Assembly (NCBI RefSeq): GCF_040712315.1
Contig: NC_134013.1
Location: 18,821,001-18,885,000 of the forward strand
DNA length: 64,000 bases
DNA from: Castanea sativa
Taxonomy: Eukaryota > Streptophyta > Magnoliopsida > Fagales > Fagaceae
Direction of reading: 5' to 3'
Positions 49,212 through 58,050 of this stretch are shown here, piece after piece. Below the pieces are notes generated by a model, which had not been told where the DNA came from, searched no databases, and saw only the letters and a program-made list of their open reading frames with translations. Numbering within the stretch: the stretch's first letter is position 1; each line of letters starts with the position of its first letter. A program made the translations under genes and the position numbers.

Positions 49212-50310
49212 TTAATAATAATACCTTCTAAGGTTATTTACATTCCATGAGCGTGGTACAATTCTTTCATCTAGGTCTGCTAGTCGATACGACCCTATGC
49301 CTGCTACTGAAACAATGCGATAGAGGCCTTCCCAGTTTGGTCCTAACTTACCCCAAGCTGGGTTCTTAGAAGTGCCCACAACTTTTCTTAGTACAAGATC
49401 ACCAGGCGCAAGCGGCCTTAGCTTCACGTGAGCATCATATCCCCGTTTTAGCTTCTGTTGGTAATAAGCCATTTGGACCATAGCTGCCTCGCGTCGTTCC
49501 TCAATTAAATCAAGACCTTTCTCCAGGAGTCCATCGTTATTTTTCGGGCTAAAAGAACTCGTCTTGAGAGTGGGAAAACCAGATTCTAGAGGTATCACTG
49601 CCTCGGCTCCATAAGTCATAGAGAATGGCGTTTCTCCCGTGGACCTGCGCGGTATGGTCCGATACGCCCACAAAACATATGGGAGGTCTTCTACCCATCT
49701 GCCTTTCGCATCGTCTAACCTTTTCTTGAGCCCACTGACTATGACCTTGTTAACGGCCTCGGCTTGCCCATTTCCCTGAGGATAAGCTAGGGTGGAGTAT
49801 CTATTTATGATGCCCATATCACCACAATACTTCTTAAAAGCCTTACAGTCGAACTGAACGCCATTGTCTGAGACGAGTGTGTGTGGTATACCGAATCTAG
49901 TGACGATGTTTTTCCAGACAAACTTCTTGGAGTCAACGTCTCTGATATTTGCTAAGGGTTCGGCCTCAACCCATTTAGTGAAATAGTCTGTCCCCACGAG
50001 AAGCCATCTTTTGTTTCCTGCAGCTCTCGAAAATGGCCCCACTATGTCCAATCCCCACTGCGCAAAAGGCCAAGGACCGGAGAGAGGGTCGAGAACCCCT
50101 CCAAAGCGTTGATGAATATTAGGGGCGAACCTCGGCATTGATCACATTTTCTCGGCATAGTCCCGAGCCTCTCTCTCGCATATTGGGCCACCAATAACCC
50201 TGAGTCAGGGCCCTATGGGCTAAGGACCTTCCCCCAGTGTGGCTTCCACAAATCCCTTCATGCAGTTCCTCCAAAAGTGCTTCCGTTGATTCAGGGTGCA
50301 CACACAACAA
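49212..50310 (-). CDS. Tat integrase (end of pol)
   Basis: The main frame (49212-50138, 308 codons) holds an intact D,D-35-E core: D31 in QWGLDIVGPF, D91 in TLVSDNGVQF and E127 in GNGQAEAVNK. It continues with a C-terminal domain ending NVNNLRRYYY; no chromodomain follows. Upstream in another frame (50119-50310) lies part of the N-terminal zinc-binding HHCC region (HEGICGSHTGG ... GYWWPNM), separated by a frameshift near 50150. The enzyme inserts element cDNA into host DNA. The catalytic core looks undamaged; the frameshift disconnects it from the rest of pol. Confidence 0.9.
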
Positions 50311-50343
50311 GTACGGTCCTGAGAAGGATCGTTTGTACAGTTT

Positions 50344-51063
50344 CTAGTCCTCGGACAATAAAAAACGTGGCGCCTTTCGACGTATCTTATCTGCTTCAGA
50401 CTTGTCTTCAGGAAGGATATCATTCCTAAGAAAAGATATGACCGGGTCAATCCAACTAGGTCCAGGCCTTATTAGATGGATGCGGGCCGCCTTGGCGGGG
50501 GTAAGAGTTGGCTCTAGCAAACCCTCCACAAGGATAATCCTGGGCAAACCCTGAGCCGAGGACGTTGCTAACGTAGCCAAAGAATCGGCATGGGTGTTTC
50601 CACTTCTAAAGATGTGAGCTAAGACGAAGGAGTCAAATTCTGCCTGCTGACGCTTGACCTGGGCCAAGTATTCTTGCATTCTTGGGTCCCTAGCCTCTAT
50701 GGTCCCCGTGACCTGGCCGACCACTAACTGAGAGTCCGAGAACGCATGGACTTCCCTTCCACCCATCTTATGTAACATGTTCATGTCCACCAAGACTGCT
50801 TCATACTTGGCTTCATTATTAGTAGCCGAGAATGACAGCCTTAGAGATTTTTCGAAGATAATTCCCTTAGGGGATATCAGAACAAGTCCGACACCAGACC
50901 CTCTCTGATTAGCTGCCCCATCCACATACATTTTCCAAGTCGAAGGCACTGCGACTGTGATCACACCAACTGATTTTCCATCCATGTGGGCTTCTTTTAG
51001 AGTTTCTTCTAGCAATGGTTCGCAAACTCGCCACCAAGCCGGCCGAGGACCTCGGCCCTTCAC
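50344..51063 (-). CDS. Second RNase H domain of Tat pol
   Basis: A 239-codon open frame. The catalytic acidic set is present: D48 (MYVDGAA), E84 (TNNEAKYEA), D110 (FSDSQLVV) and D160 (NTHADSLA). An extra RNase H of archaeal-like type after the ordinary one is characteristic of Tat elements. RNase H removes RNA from RNA:DNA hybrids during reverse transcription. The frame ends before the integrase zinc region, so it would be disconnected in the present copy. Confidence 0.85.
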   Translation of the reverse strand: MKGRGPRPAWWRVCEPLLEETLKEAHMDGKSVGVITVAVPSTWKMYVDGAANQRGSGVGLVLISPKGIIFEKSLRLSFSATNNEAKYEAVLVDMNMLHKMGGREVHAFSDSQLVVGQVTGTIEARDPRMQEYLAQVKRQQAEFDSFVLAHIFRSGNTHADSLATLATSSAQGLPRIILVEGLLEPTLTPAKAARIHLIRPGPSWIDPVISFLRNDILPEDKSEADKIRRKAPRFLLSED

Positions 51064-51124
51064 CGAGGTGCGAGGCTTGTATTTAACGTCAAAAGCTCCT
51101 AAAATGGTTCCCTACTTTGCCACC

Positions 51125-52423
51125 CTACTGCAGGTAATCGGCGCCGCGTAACACCGCCTTGAGAGGCAATCGGGTCGAACCACTACAAGGTGAGACCGGA
51201 AATAATGAGGAAGCTTGCGCGTGGCGTGAACTATGGCCGAAGCGCTTTCTCCAAGAGCGTATAGCGCACCTCGCCTCATTCAAAGACTTACTAACGTAGT
51301 AGAACCGGTCTTTGCACCCCGCTTTCATTCCTTATAAGGACCAGCCGACCGCGTGGACGGCCACCGCCAGATAAGCAAACAAGACCTCGTCCGCCTCGGG
51401 CGAGACAAGATGGGTGGCCGAGAAAGATATTGCTTAAGCCGCTCGGAAAGCTAACACGCAAATTCTCGGTCCATTGAAACCCTTTCCATTTATTCAACAA
51501 TTGGAAGAAAGGACGGCATCGGTTAGCTAACCGAGAGATAAACCTATTCAATGCAGCAATCATTCCGGTCAATTTCTGGATCTCGTTTGGGTTCCAAGGC
51601 GGCTGCAAATCCTGAATAGCCTTCGAACCTCGCGCCGGGTTCACCTCTATGCCTCTCGTGAGTAATCATGTATCCCAAAAACTTCTCCGACCCCACGCCA
51701 AAAGAGCACTTTCGAGGCGTTAAGGCGCAAACTTGTACTTTCTTAGCACCTCGGAAGGTGTTGGCTAGATCTTTGACGTGTGAAGGTATTGTTTTGCTCT
51801 TCACCACCATATCATCTACATACACCTCAATGGTCTTCCCTAGTTGCCGTTCAAACATTCTAGTCATCATTCTTTGGTAGGTAGCCCCGCATTCTTCAAA
51901 CCGAATGGCATGACCTTATAAAGTGGTAGTTCCCCGTTGGAGTAATGAAAGCAAGCTTTCTCCCGATCCTCCAATGCTAGTGGAATCCGATGGTAACCCC
52001 GGAAGGCGTCCAAAAAACTCATTCGAGGATGTCCGACAGCTGGCATCCACCGCCTGATCAATACGCGGCATTGGGAACGAATCCTTGGGGCAGGCCTTGT
52101 TCAAATCCGTGAAGTCCACACATACTCTCCACGTTCCATTCTTCTTTTAACCACAACCGTATGCGCCAACCATTCGGGGTAGAAAACTTCTTTAATAGCC
52201 CCCCCTCTTGAGTTTCGAGCACCTCTTTCTTTACAGCCTCGGCATGCTCTTTGGAAGAACGCCGAGGTGGTCGCCTTCTCGGCACAATGGCAAAGTGGTT
52301 GACATTCAAACGATGACAAATGAAGTTCGGATCTACGCCTGGAGCCTCATAAGGGTCCCACGCAAAAACATCAATATTGTCCTTCAAAAATTCCAACAAC
52401 TCCATCTTCTCTTGGTGTGGCAA
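51125..52423 (-). pseudogene. Tat reverse transcriptase and first RNase H, frameshifted
   Basis: Pieces of RT lie in order across changing frames: DFTDLNKACPKDSFPMPRID (near 52060-52120), MPFGLKNAG (near 51890), the catalytic YVDDMVVKSK (near 51820), then CSFGVGSEKFLGYM and PFFQLLNKWKGF. The first RNase H follows with YYVSKSLNEA and PLKAVLRGADY (51125-51328). Most breaks look like gains or losses of one base, for example a G run shortened at about 51890. Few internal stops arise by substitution. Confidence 0.88.
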
Positions 52424-53658
52424 ACGTATGCCGACTTGGAAGAACCTCTTTGATCATCGGCTATCGAAACTTCTCTAACTCCTCACAACGAGCCTCCTCT
52501 CCCCGTCACCATTCCAGTGCATCAGAGCTATTAACCGCTATAAGTCTTCGGTGATCGAGCCAAAGACTCGGCTTCCGTCCGGTGCAAAGACTCCGGCGCT
52601 CGATATGCATTGCCCGGCCACCGATCGTGGCGCCGAAGACCTCTTCAACACATTCCCTCGAGGGGAACTTAACCTTAACATGCAAGGTAGAGGAGACAAC
52701 AAGAGCGTGCGCCCATGGCCTCGGCGAGGATGGCCGTATACGGGGAGTACGCGTCAACTACAATGAAATCCACCTCAACCGTTTCGAGCCGGATTGAACG
52801 GCAACGGATTCGTCCCTTCGCACAACGGCTCTCCCTTCGAAGCTTATAAGTGGCGAGTCATAAGGAGTAAGATCTTCCTACCTTCAATCTTAACCCCATA
52901 AATAGATCGTGGTACATGATATCCGTACCGCCGCCCCGATCTATCATCACCCTCCTCACATCATAGTTCCCTATCCTAAGCGTAACTACAAGAGCATCGT
53001 CATGGGGTTGGATAGTCCCTACCTTATCCTCCTCGAAAAATCCCAAGACGGCAAATTTAGCTTCAACCTCTGCTCCGCAGCCCCGACTCCTCGCCCGAGG
53101 ATGTGAAACCGGCCATCACCCCGGCGGGACCCGAGCCGGCTCCGCTGTGTGCAGCAAAATAACATTAATTGTTCCTAACGCCGCCGAGATGAATTATTCC
53201 CTCCGATTGTTCGAGCGATTGACCGCCCCGCCCGCTAGGTTGGCATAAGTGCGGCCGCCTTTCCTTCATCGACAAGCCGCTCCAAGTGGTTCCAAAGGGT
53301 CCGACAATTCTCGGTAGTGTGGCCCACATCCCGATGGTATTGGCAAAAGAGGTTCGATTCCTCTTTGTGGGATCTCCGCCATCTTGCTAGGCCACCCGAA
53401 GAAGGGCTCCTTACGAACTTTCTCCAAGAATCGATGTACCGGTTCTCGAATACGTGTTCATGGCCCGAGGTGCCGCCGAGCCGATCGCCCAACGTAATCT
53501 CTCCCTCGGCTTGTTATTGTGGTACCTATCCGACCCGAAATCCCTTCTCTCCCCGCAGATAACCTTCTCCTTACCCTTTCCTTGTCGTTGGTCTTCCTCC
53601 ACTCTCTTGTACTCGTCAATACAACCCTACGAGGCGACGTACGCCGCGGACGGGCTTT
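52424..53658 (-). pseudogene. Tat gag end, zinc-knuckle and protease region, frameshifted
   Basis: A knuckle-like stretch FCQYHRDVGHTTENC (about 53350) is followed by an Asp-protease segment, HDDALVVTLRIGNYDVRRVM (near 52950-52990), whose active site reads DRGGGTD rather than the usual D-S/T/Q-G-S/T form. The remaining stretches are short frames in all phases. GC content is high. Confidence 0.75.
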
Positions 53659-54537
53659 TTAGTCAAAGACTTTCTCAGTCGTGATCGCAGGAAGACCTAC
53701 CTTAAAGGTATTGAGCGCCACCTCATCAAAGTCGCCATCTATTTCATTAAACATCTCCCAGTAACGGTCGGAGTATGCTTTCAACGTCTCCCCTTCCCTC
53801 ATGGTCATGGATAACAGCGAGTCCAATGGCCGAGGTACTCTGCTACACGTAATGAACCGCGAAGCGAATGCTCTAGTAACCTCTCCAAACGAACCTATAG
53901 ACCCCGATTTAAGGCCGTTGAACCACCTCATAGCAACAGGTCCCAAGCTAGAGGGGAAAACTTTACACATCAAGGGCTCGTTGTGAGAGTGCACCGCCAT
54001 CCTCTGGTTAAAGTGACTCACGTGCTCCACCGGATCAGTCCGGCCATTGTAGATGGTAAATGTGGGTTAAGTAAACCTCCTGGGAAGCCTCCCTTTCTCA
54101 ATCCTCCGTGAAAACGGAGATTTGGAGAGTTGGTGCAACGCCCGACTCATAGCATCGTTCCCTAAGCCCCTAGAAGGAAGCTTCTTACGTCTGCGAGCTG
54201 GCTGGTCGTCCTCCTCACTAGAGGACATTACACTGGTGGGTGAGCATGACCTTGAGCTGTAGCTACCTCCCCGTACCTCCTCTGAGGAAGGATTAGATGA
54301 GGACGGTGAAGACCTGCGTCTGGCGCGGCGTAACTTTCTCTTCAAACGATTAATCTCCTTCTGCATGGCTTTAGCACCATCCCCATGGGTGGTGCTACCC
54401 CCACCATGAGTATGGCTAGCCCCGGGGTATTCTGTATGGACACTTCCTTCACGATTCCTTCGACGCTCAAGACGCTCGAAAAGATCCTCCGGTTGTGATC
54501 CCTGTGACTCCGCATGGTGAGAACCCAGGCCTACCAT
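53659..54537 (-). pseudogene. Tat gag, one frameshift
   Basis: First part (54537-54067): starts MVGLGSHHAESQGSQPEDLF, with a basic block KEINRLKRKLRRARRRS and a KKLPSRGLG segment. Second part (54030-53659, another frame): the gag capsid motif EHVSHFNQRMAV and WFNGLKSGSI, ending YSDRYWEMFNEI. The parts are separated by a frameshift or small gap near 54040-54066. The ATG lies about 27 bases after the primer-binding site. Confidence 0.85.
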
Positions 54538-54563
54538 AGTATCCCAACTCCTTCTAGACTAGA

Positions 54564-54581
54564 TTCCCACAGACGGCGCCA
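54564..54581 (-). other. Primer-binding site
   Basis: Read on the minus strand, TGGCGCCGTCTGTGGGAA begins two bases after the right LTR. It begins TGG, complementary to the CCA end of a tRNA. I cannot name the tRNA with certainty. Confidence 0.8.
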
Positions 54582-54583
54582 AT

Positions 54584-55274
54584 TGTAAGTGCACAATTGC
54601 ACCTGGACCCAAAGACAACTTCGGGCTCAGGCCCAATGAGCCTTAGACAAAAAAATTTGTAGAGCGTGGGCTTGAAACCTAGATTAGAAGTGCTGAGAAC
54701 TTGATAACGGACTAAGAGTTACAAACACATGTAAATAACAAAAGATAATTGTAAATTAGGCCTCCTTGGACGTAAGCCGAGGACTACTTCTGTATTATTT
54801 CTATTTCTTACTTAAACGTTACAATTCTTAGTTTCTTTCTTTGTTTGCGATCCCCCTACTCTTTGGCCTTCACCCCCCTTAAATACTTCCTCCCCTAATA
54901 CCTTTTGGACAATGACTAGAAGTTTGAGCCCTACTGCTCAGGAGTCACTTCCCCATTAATGCGGCCAGGGAGGTAGGTGCAAAGCCTTTAATGCGGAGGT
55001 GGCAGCATTTGCCCTTGATATTTTCCTTAACACTGGCACATCTAGAAGGTTTAGGGTGTCCCCCTTTAACCATTAGTCTTTCCAGAGTTGTGCCTTGACT
55101 TTCATAATGAAGTCTTGGGCTCTCTTGGATCTATTCGAGGAGAAGCTCGCCCGCCGTACCCTCGCATCTCTGAGAGTACGGGCCAATTCGTAGAGCTTTA
55201 ACCCCGGGAGTGTGCGCTCTCCATGCTACAGTCCAAAGGCCCATATGCCCATTTGGGTCCTTTTACTCCCCACA
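54584..55274 (-). repeat. Right LTR (5' LTR of the Tat element)
   Basis: 691 bp from TGTAAGTGCACAATTGC to TTACTCCCCACA. Paired with 44036-44723. Confidence 0.9.
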
Positions 55275-55480
55275 AGCTCATGTAAAAATTCCGTCTATTT
55301 TACACAAAAAACCTACTTTTAAGATTTTACACATTTATTTTTACAAATCACCCACATCAGTTCATTTATTCTACTACATCTATTAATTAAATAATCAATT
55401 TTCTCACCATTTTTTATTATTTATCTCAACTACCTAATCTTATACGCGCGCACTCTCTTCTCCTTCTGTTCATTTCTGAT

Positions 55481-55526
<46 letters not shown>

Positions 55527-55546
55527 CAAATCAACCCTCCCTCTCG

Positions 55547-55830
55547 ATCAACTCTCCGATCCACGAGCTCCGTCCTCTGTTTCTCAATCTGACCGAGCTC
55601 CGATCCTCTGTTTCTCGACCCGATCCAGCTCCGTCCTCTGTTTCTCGATCCGATCCAGCTCCGTCCTCTATTTCTCAATCTGACCGAGCTCCGTCCTCTG
55701 TTTCTCAATCTAACTGAGCTCCGTCCTCTGTTTCTCGATCTAATCCAGATCCAATCCGATCCGAGCTCCGTCCTTTGTTTCTCAATCTAACCGAGCTCCG
55801 ATCCGATCCGAGCTCCGTCCTCTGTTTCTG
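55547..55830. repeat. Minisatellite of GAGCTCCG(T/A)CCTCTG type
   Basis: Units of about 30-37 bp with the words 'gagctccgtcctctgtttctc' and 'gatccgatcc' repeat about eight times. Confidence 0.8.
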
Positions 55831-56337
55831 GGTTGAGGCAAAGCGGGTTTTCTGGGTTTCCTTTGAATTTGGTTTCTGTTTTTGTTTATTTTGGGTTGAT
55901 TTTTTTGTTGATTTTAGTTTAATTTTCTGTTAATTTTTGGGTCAATTTTGTGTTATAAGGTGTTGTGATTGGCTGTGGTGGTGATGGTGGGTGTTGCTAG
56001 GTTGCGGAGGTGGGTGGTGCTATTGCGGTGGTGGGTGGTGTTGTTGTGGTGGTGGTTGGACAATGGTCGATGCTCGGTGGTTGATGGGTTTTGTCCCGTT
56101 CAGAGGGAGAGGGAGAGGGAGAGAGAGAAGTCAGATGGAGAAAGAAGAGAAGTGAGAGGTGAGAGGTGAGAAAAAAAAATATAAAATAATATTTTACACC
56201 GCTACAGTAAAAGCATCCACATCAGTGGGTGGATAATCATGTATAATGCAAAATTTTTTCAATTTTACACATTTTGAGCTACATCAGTGGAGCTAAAACT
56301 GGGTAAAATAGTGTAAAACCATCCCTGAGCTACAGTA

Positions 56338-56365
56338 CCGTGTATATTTACACGGTTACTGTAGC
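56338..56365. repeat. Palindromic element end, left copy
   Basis: CCGTGTATATTTACACGG is nearly its own complement; it is followed by TTACTGTAGC. The same palindrome recurs at 57088-57105. Confidence 0.6.
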
Positions 56366-56559
56366 TCGTTTATACAATATTTTATCATTTCTTCTTCGCT
56401 CCGTTTTTTCTCTCTCTGATCCGTTTTCAACAGCCTCATTCTCTCATCTTTTTCTCAACACAGAATATACAGAGATATACTTTGCTAAAAAAAAAAAAAA
56501 ACACAGACATACACAAACAAACACGGATCAGTGCTTGACTGGTCGGAGCTCATGGGTCT

Positions 56560-56790
56560 TGCCGTGGATCGGAGCTTGCGGACGCTGGATCGGAGCTGGC
56601 GGATCGCGATCGGAGCTGGCGGATCGGCGATTGGAGCTCGCAGATCGGCGATCGGAGCTCGCAGATCGCGATCGGAGCTCGTAGATCGCCGATCGAAGCT
56701 TGCAGATCGCCGATCGAAGCTCGCAGATCGCGATTGGAGCTCGCGGATGGTGATCTGAGCTCGCCAATCGGACTCGCGGATGGTGATCTG
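56560..56790. repeat. Minisatellite of GATCGGAGCTCGCAGATCGC type
   Basis: Units of about 20-21 bp, about ten copies with small changes. Its core GATCGGAGCTC is the reverse complement of the core of the array at 55547-55830. Confidence 0.85.
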
Positions 56791-57359
56791 AGCTGGTGAT
56801 CGGAGAGGTAGTTGATGGAGAGGGAGAGGGAGAGTCTGAGAGATGGGTTTAGAGAGAGAGAGCAAAAGTGAGAAATGAGCTGGGAAAGAGAGAGAGCGGT
56901 AATTTAAGAGGTAGTTGGGGGAAAATAATAAAATATTAAAGAAAATTAATTATTAAATTAAAAAGGGTGGTAGGATAGATGAACTGATGTGGAAGTTTTG
57001 TAAAATTAAATGTGTAAAATAGAAAAAGTGGGTTTTTAGTGTAAAAATGAATGTGTAAAATGAAAGAGCTGGTGTGGATGCTCTAACCGTGTATATTTAC
57101 ACGGTACTATAGCAATTTGAACGAAAATATAAAATATACACACTTTTACACTAACTGATGTGGGCTATTTTTTATCAAAAATATATAAATTTGACCACTT
57201 CTTTTATTATACACACTTATACACTAACTTATGCAATTGCTCTAAATAGACCCTTTTCCACTCACACTCACCGTTCCACTCCCAATATCTAATATCTTTC
57301 TTTATAGTCTGTGCCACTCATAACAGTCTCTCAGAAAATCTAAACTCAATCGCAGAGCA

Positions 57360-57662
57360 ATGGATTTGACACCCCAACAGCTCTCCCAATACAATGGTAC
57401 GGACGCATCAAAGCCCCTCTACGTGGCTGTGAAGGGTCGCATATTCGATGTCACGAACGGCAAGTCGTTCTACGGCCCCGGAGGTCCCTACGCCATGTTC
57501 GCCGGCAAAGACGCCAGCAGAGCTCTGGCCAAGATGAGCAAGAACGACGAGGACGTGACACCCTCTCTCGATGGCCTCTCCGACAAGGAGATCGGAGTCC
57601 TCAACGACTGGGAGAAGAAGTTCGAAGCTAAGTACCCCGTTGTTGGTCGCGTAGTTTCTTGA
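57360..57662 (+). CDS. Membrane-associated progesterone-receptor-type (MAPR) small steroid-binding protein
   Basis: A complete 100-residue protein from one exon, with the ATG in the context GCAATGG. It is a cytochrome b5-like haem/steroid-binding domain: LSQYNGTDASKPLYVAVKGR, then IFDVTNG (residues 28-34), SFYGPGGPYAMFAGKDASRA (36-55) and a C-terminal KYPVVGRVVS. The tyrosines at 38 and 44 are candidates for haem contacts seen in MAPR proteins. It lacks the N-terminal membrane anchor of MSBP1/2 and matches the short soluble type (Arabidopsis MP3, At2g24940, 100 residues). Its GC content is well above its surroundings. A poly(A) signal is at 57860-57865. No companion genes are near, and it starts about 270 bp after the end of the foldback element. 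Confidence 0.95.
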   Translation: MDLTPQQLSQYNGTDASKPLYVAVKGRIFDVTNGKSFYGPGGPYAMFAGKDASRALAKMSKNDEDVTPSLDGLSDKEIGVLNDWEKKFEAKYPVVGRVVS

Positions 57663-57943
57663 ATCCTATCCCGGAGCTTGTTTATATGCTTTATATATGA
57701 AATGGGTGTCTATGTTTGTATTGGTAATGCTATTTTGGGGGCTAATACGCTTCTGGGTATTTGTGATTTCGTGGGAACATGAGGATTTCATACACTGTTA
57801 ATTAAGGATGTTGTTGTGTTACTGTTGGAGGGTTTGTGTATGATTAGTTTGGGTCAAATAATAAACTTTGGTTGTGTGAAAATTGGGTATTCTGCCATCT
57901 ATCTTTGATTACTTTGGTAACATTAAGGATGTTCATGCAATGC

Positions 57944-58050
57944 ACCAAGAACCTTGTAGCTCAACTAGCATTACTGGTGTTCCCAACAAGACATTCAGGG
58001 TTCAAACAAATATCCCCTCTAATGAAACTTACTTGTTGACCTCATTCCCG
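57944..58050 (+). mobile_element. Probable SINE copy, incomplete
   Basis: Starts ACCAAGAACCTTGTAGCTC as does the copy at 26808, has a B-box-like CAGGGTTCAAAC, and lacks a clear A tail or flanking duplication. Confidence 0.55.

Larger units (their letters stand above)
44036..55274 (-). mobile_element. Ty3/gypsy LTR retrotransposon, Tat type, 11.2 kb, reverse orientation
   Basis: Two LTRs bound the element. Flanks are AGTTC (44031-44035) and AGCTC (55275-55279), a 5-bp duplication with one mismatch. In element order (right to left): 5' LTR, primer-binding site, gag, zinc-knuckle region, protease, reverse transcriptase, RNase H, a second RNase H, integrase, a 151-bp tandem array, an antisense gene, 3' LTR. 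The second RNase H, absence of a chromodomain after integrase, a repeat-bearing 3' region and an antisense extra gene all fit the Tat lineage. gag and the middle of pol are broken by frameshifts, so the copy cannot move by itself as written. Confidence 0.9.
55275..57092. mobile_element. Foldback DNA transposon, split by the Tat element
   Basis: The left arm (55280-55440: 'tctattttacacaaaaaacctact', 'cacccacatcagttcatttatt') is mirrored by the right arm (56920-57085: 'tgaactgatgtggaagtt', 'agtgggtttttagtgtaaaa', 'gctggtgtggatgctc'). The outer end of the left arm lies to the left of the Tat element at about 44010-44035, so about 25 bp are separated from the rest. The interior carries two minisatellites in opposite orientation and no gene. 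A further element end ('ctacagtaaaagcatccaca') lies at 56205, so smaller insertions may be nested inside. Confidence 0.7.

Noticed and set aside
56485..56865. Repetitive Arg/Ser-rich frames on both strands
   Set aside because: Translations of the GATCGGAGCTC minisatellite.
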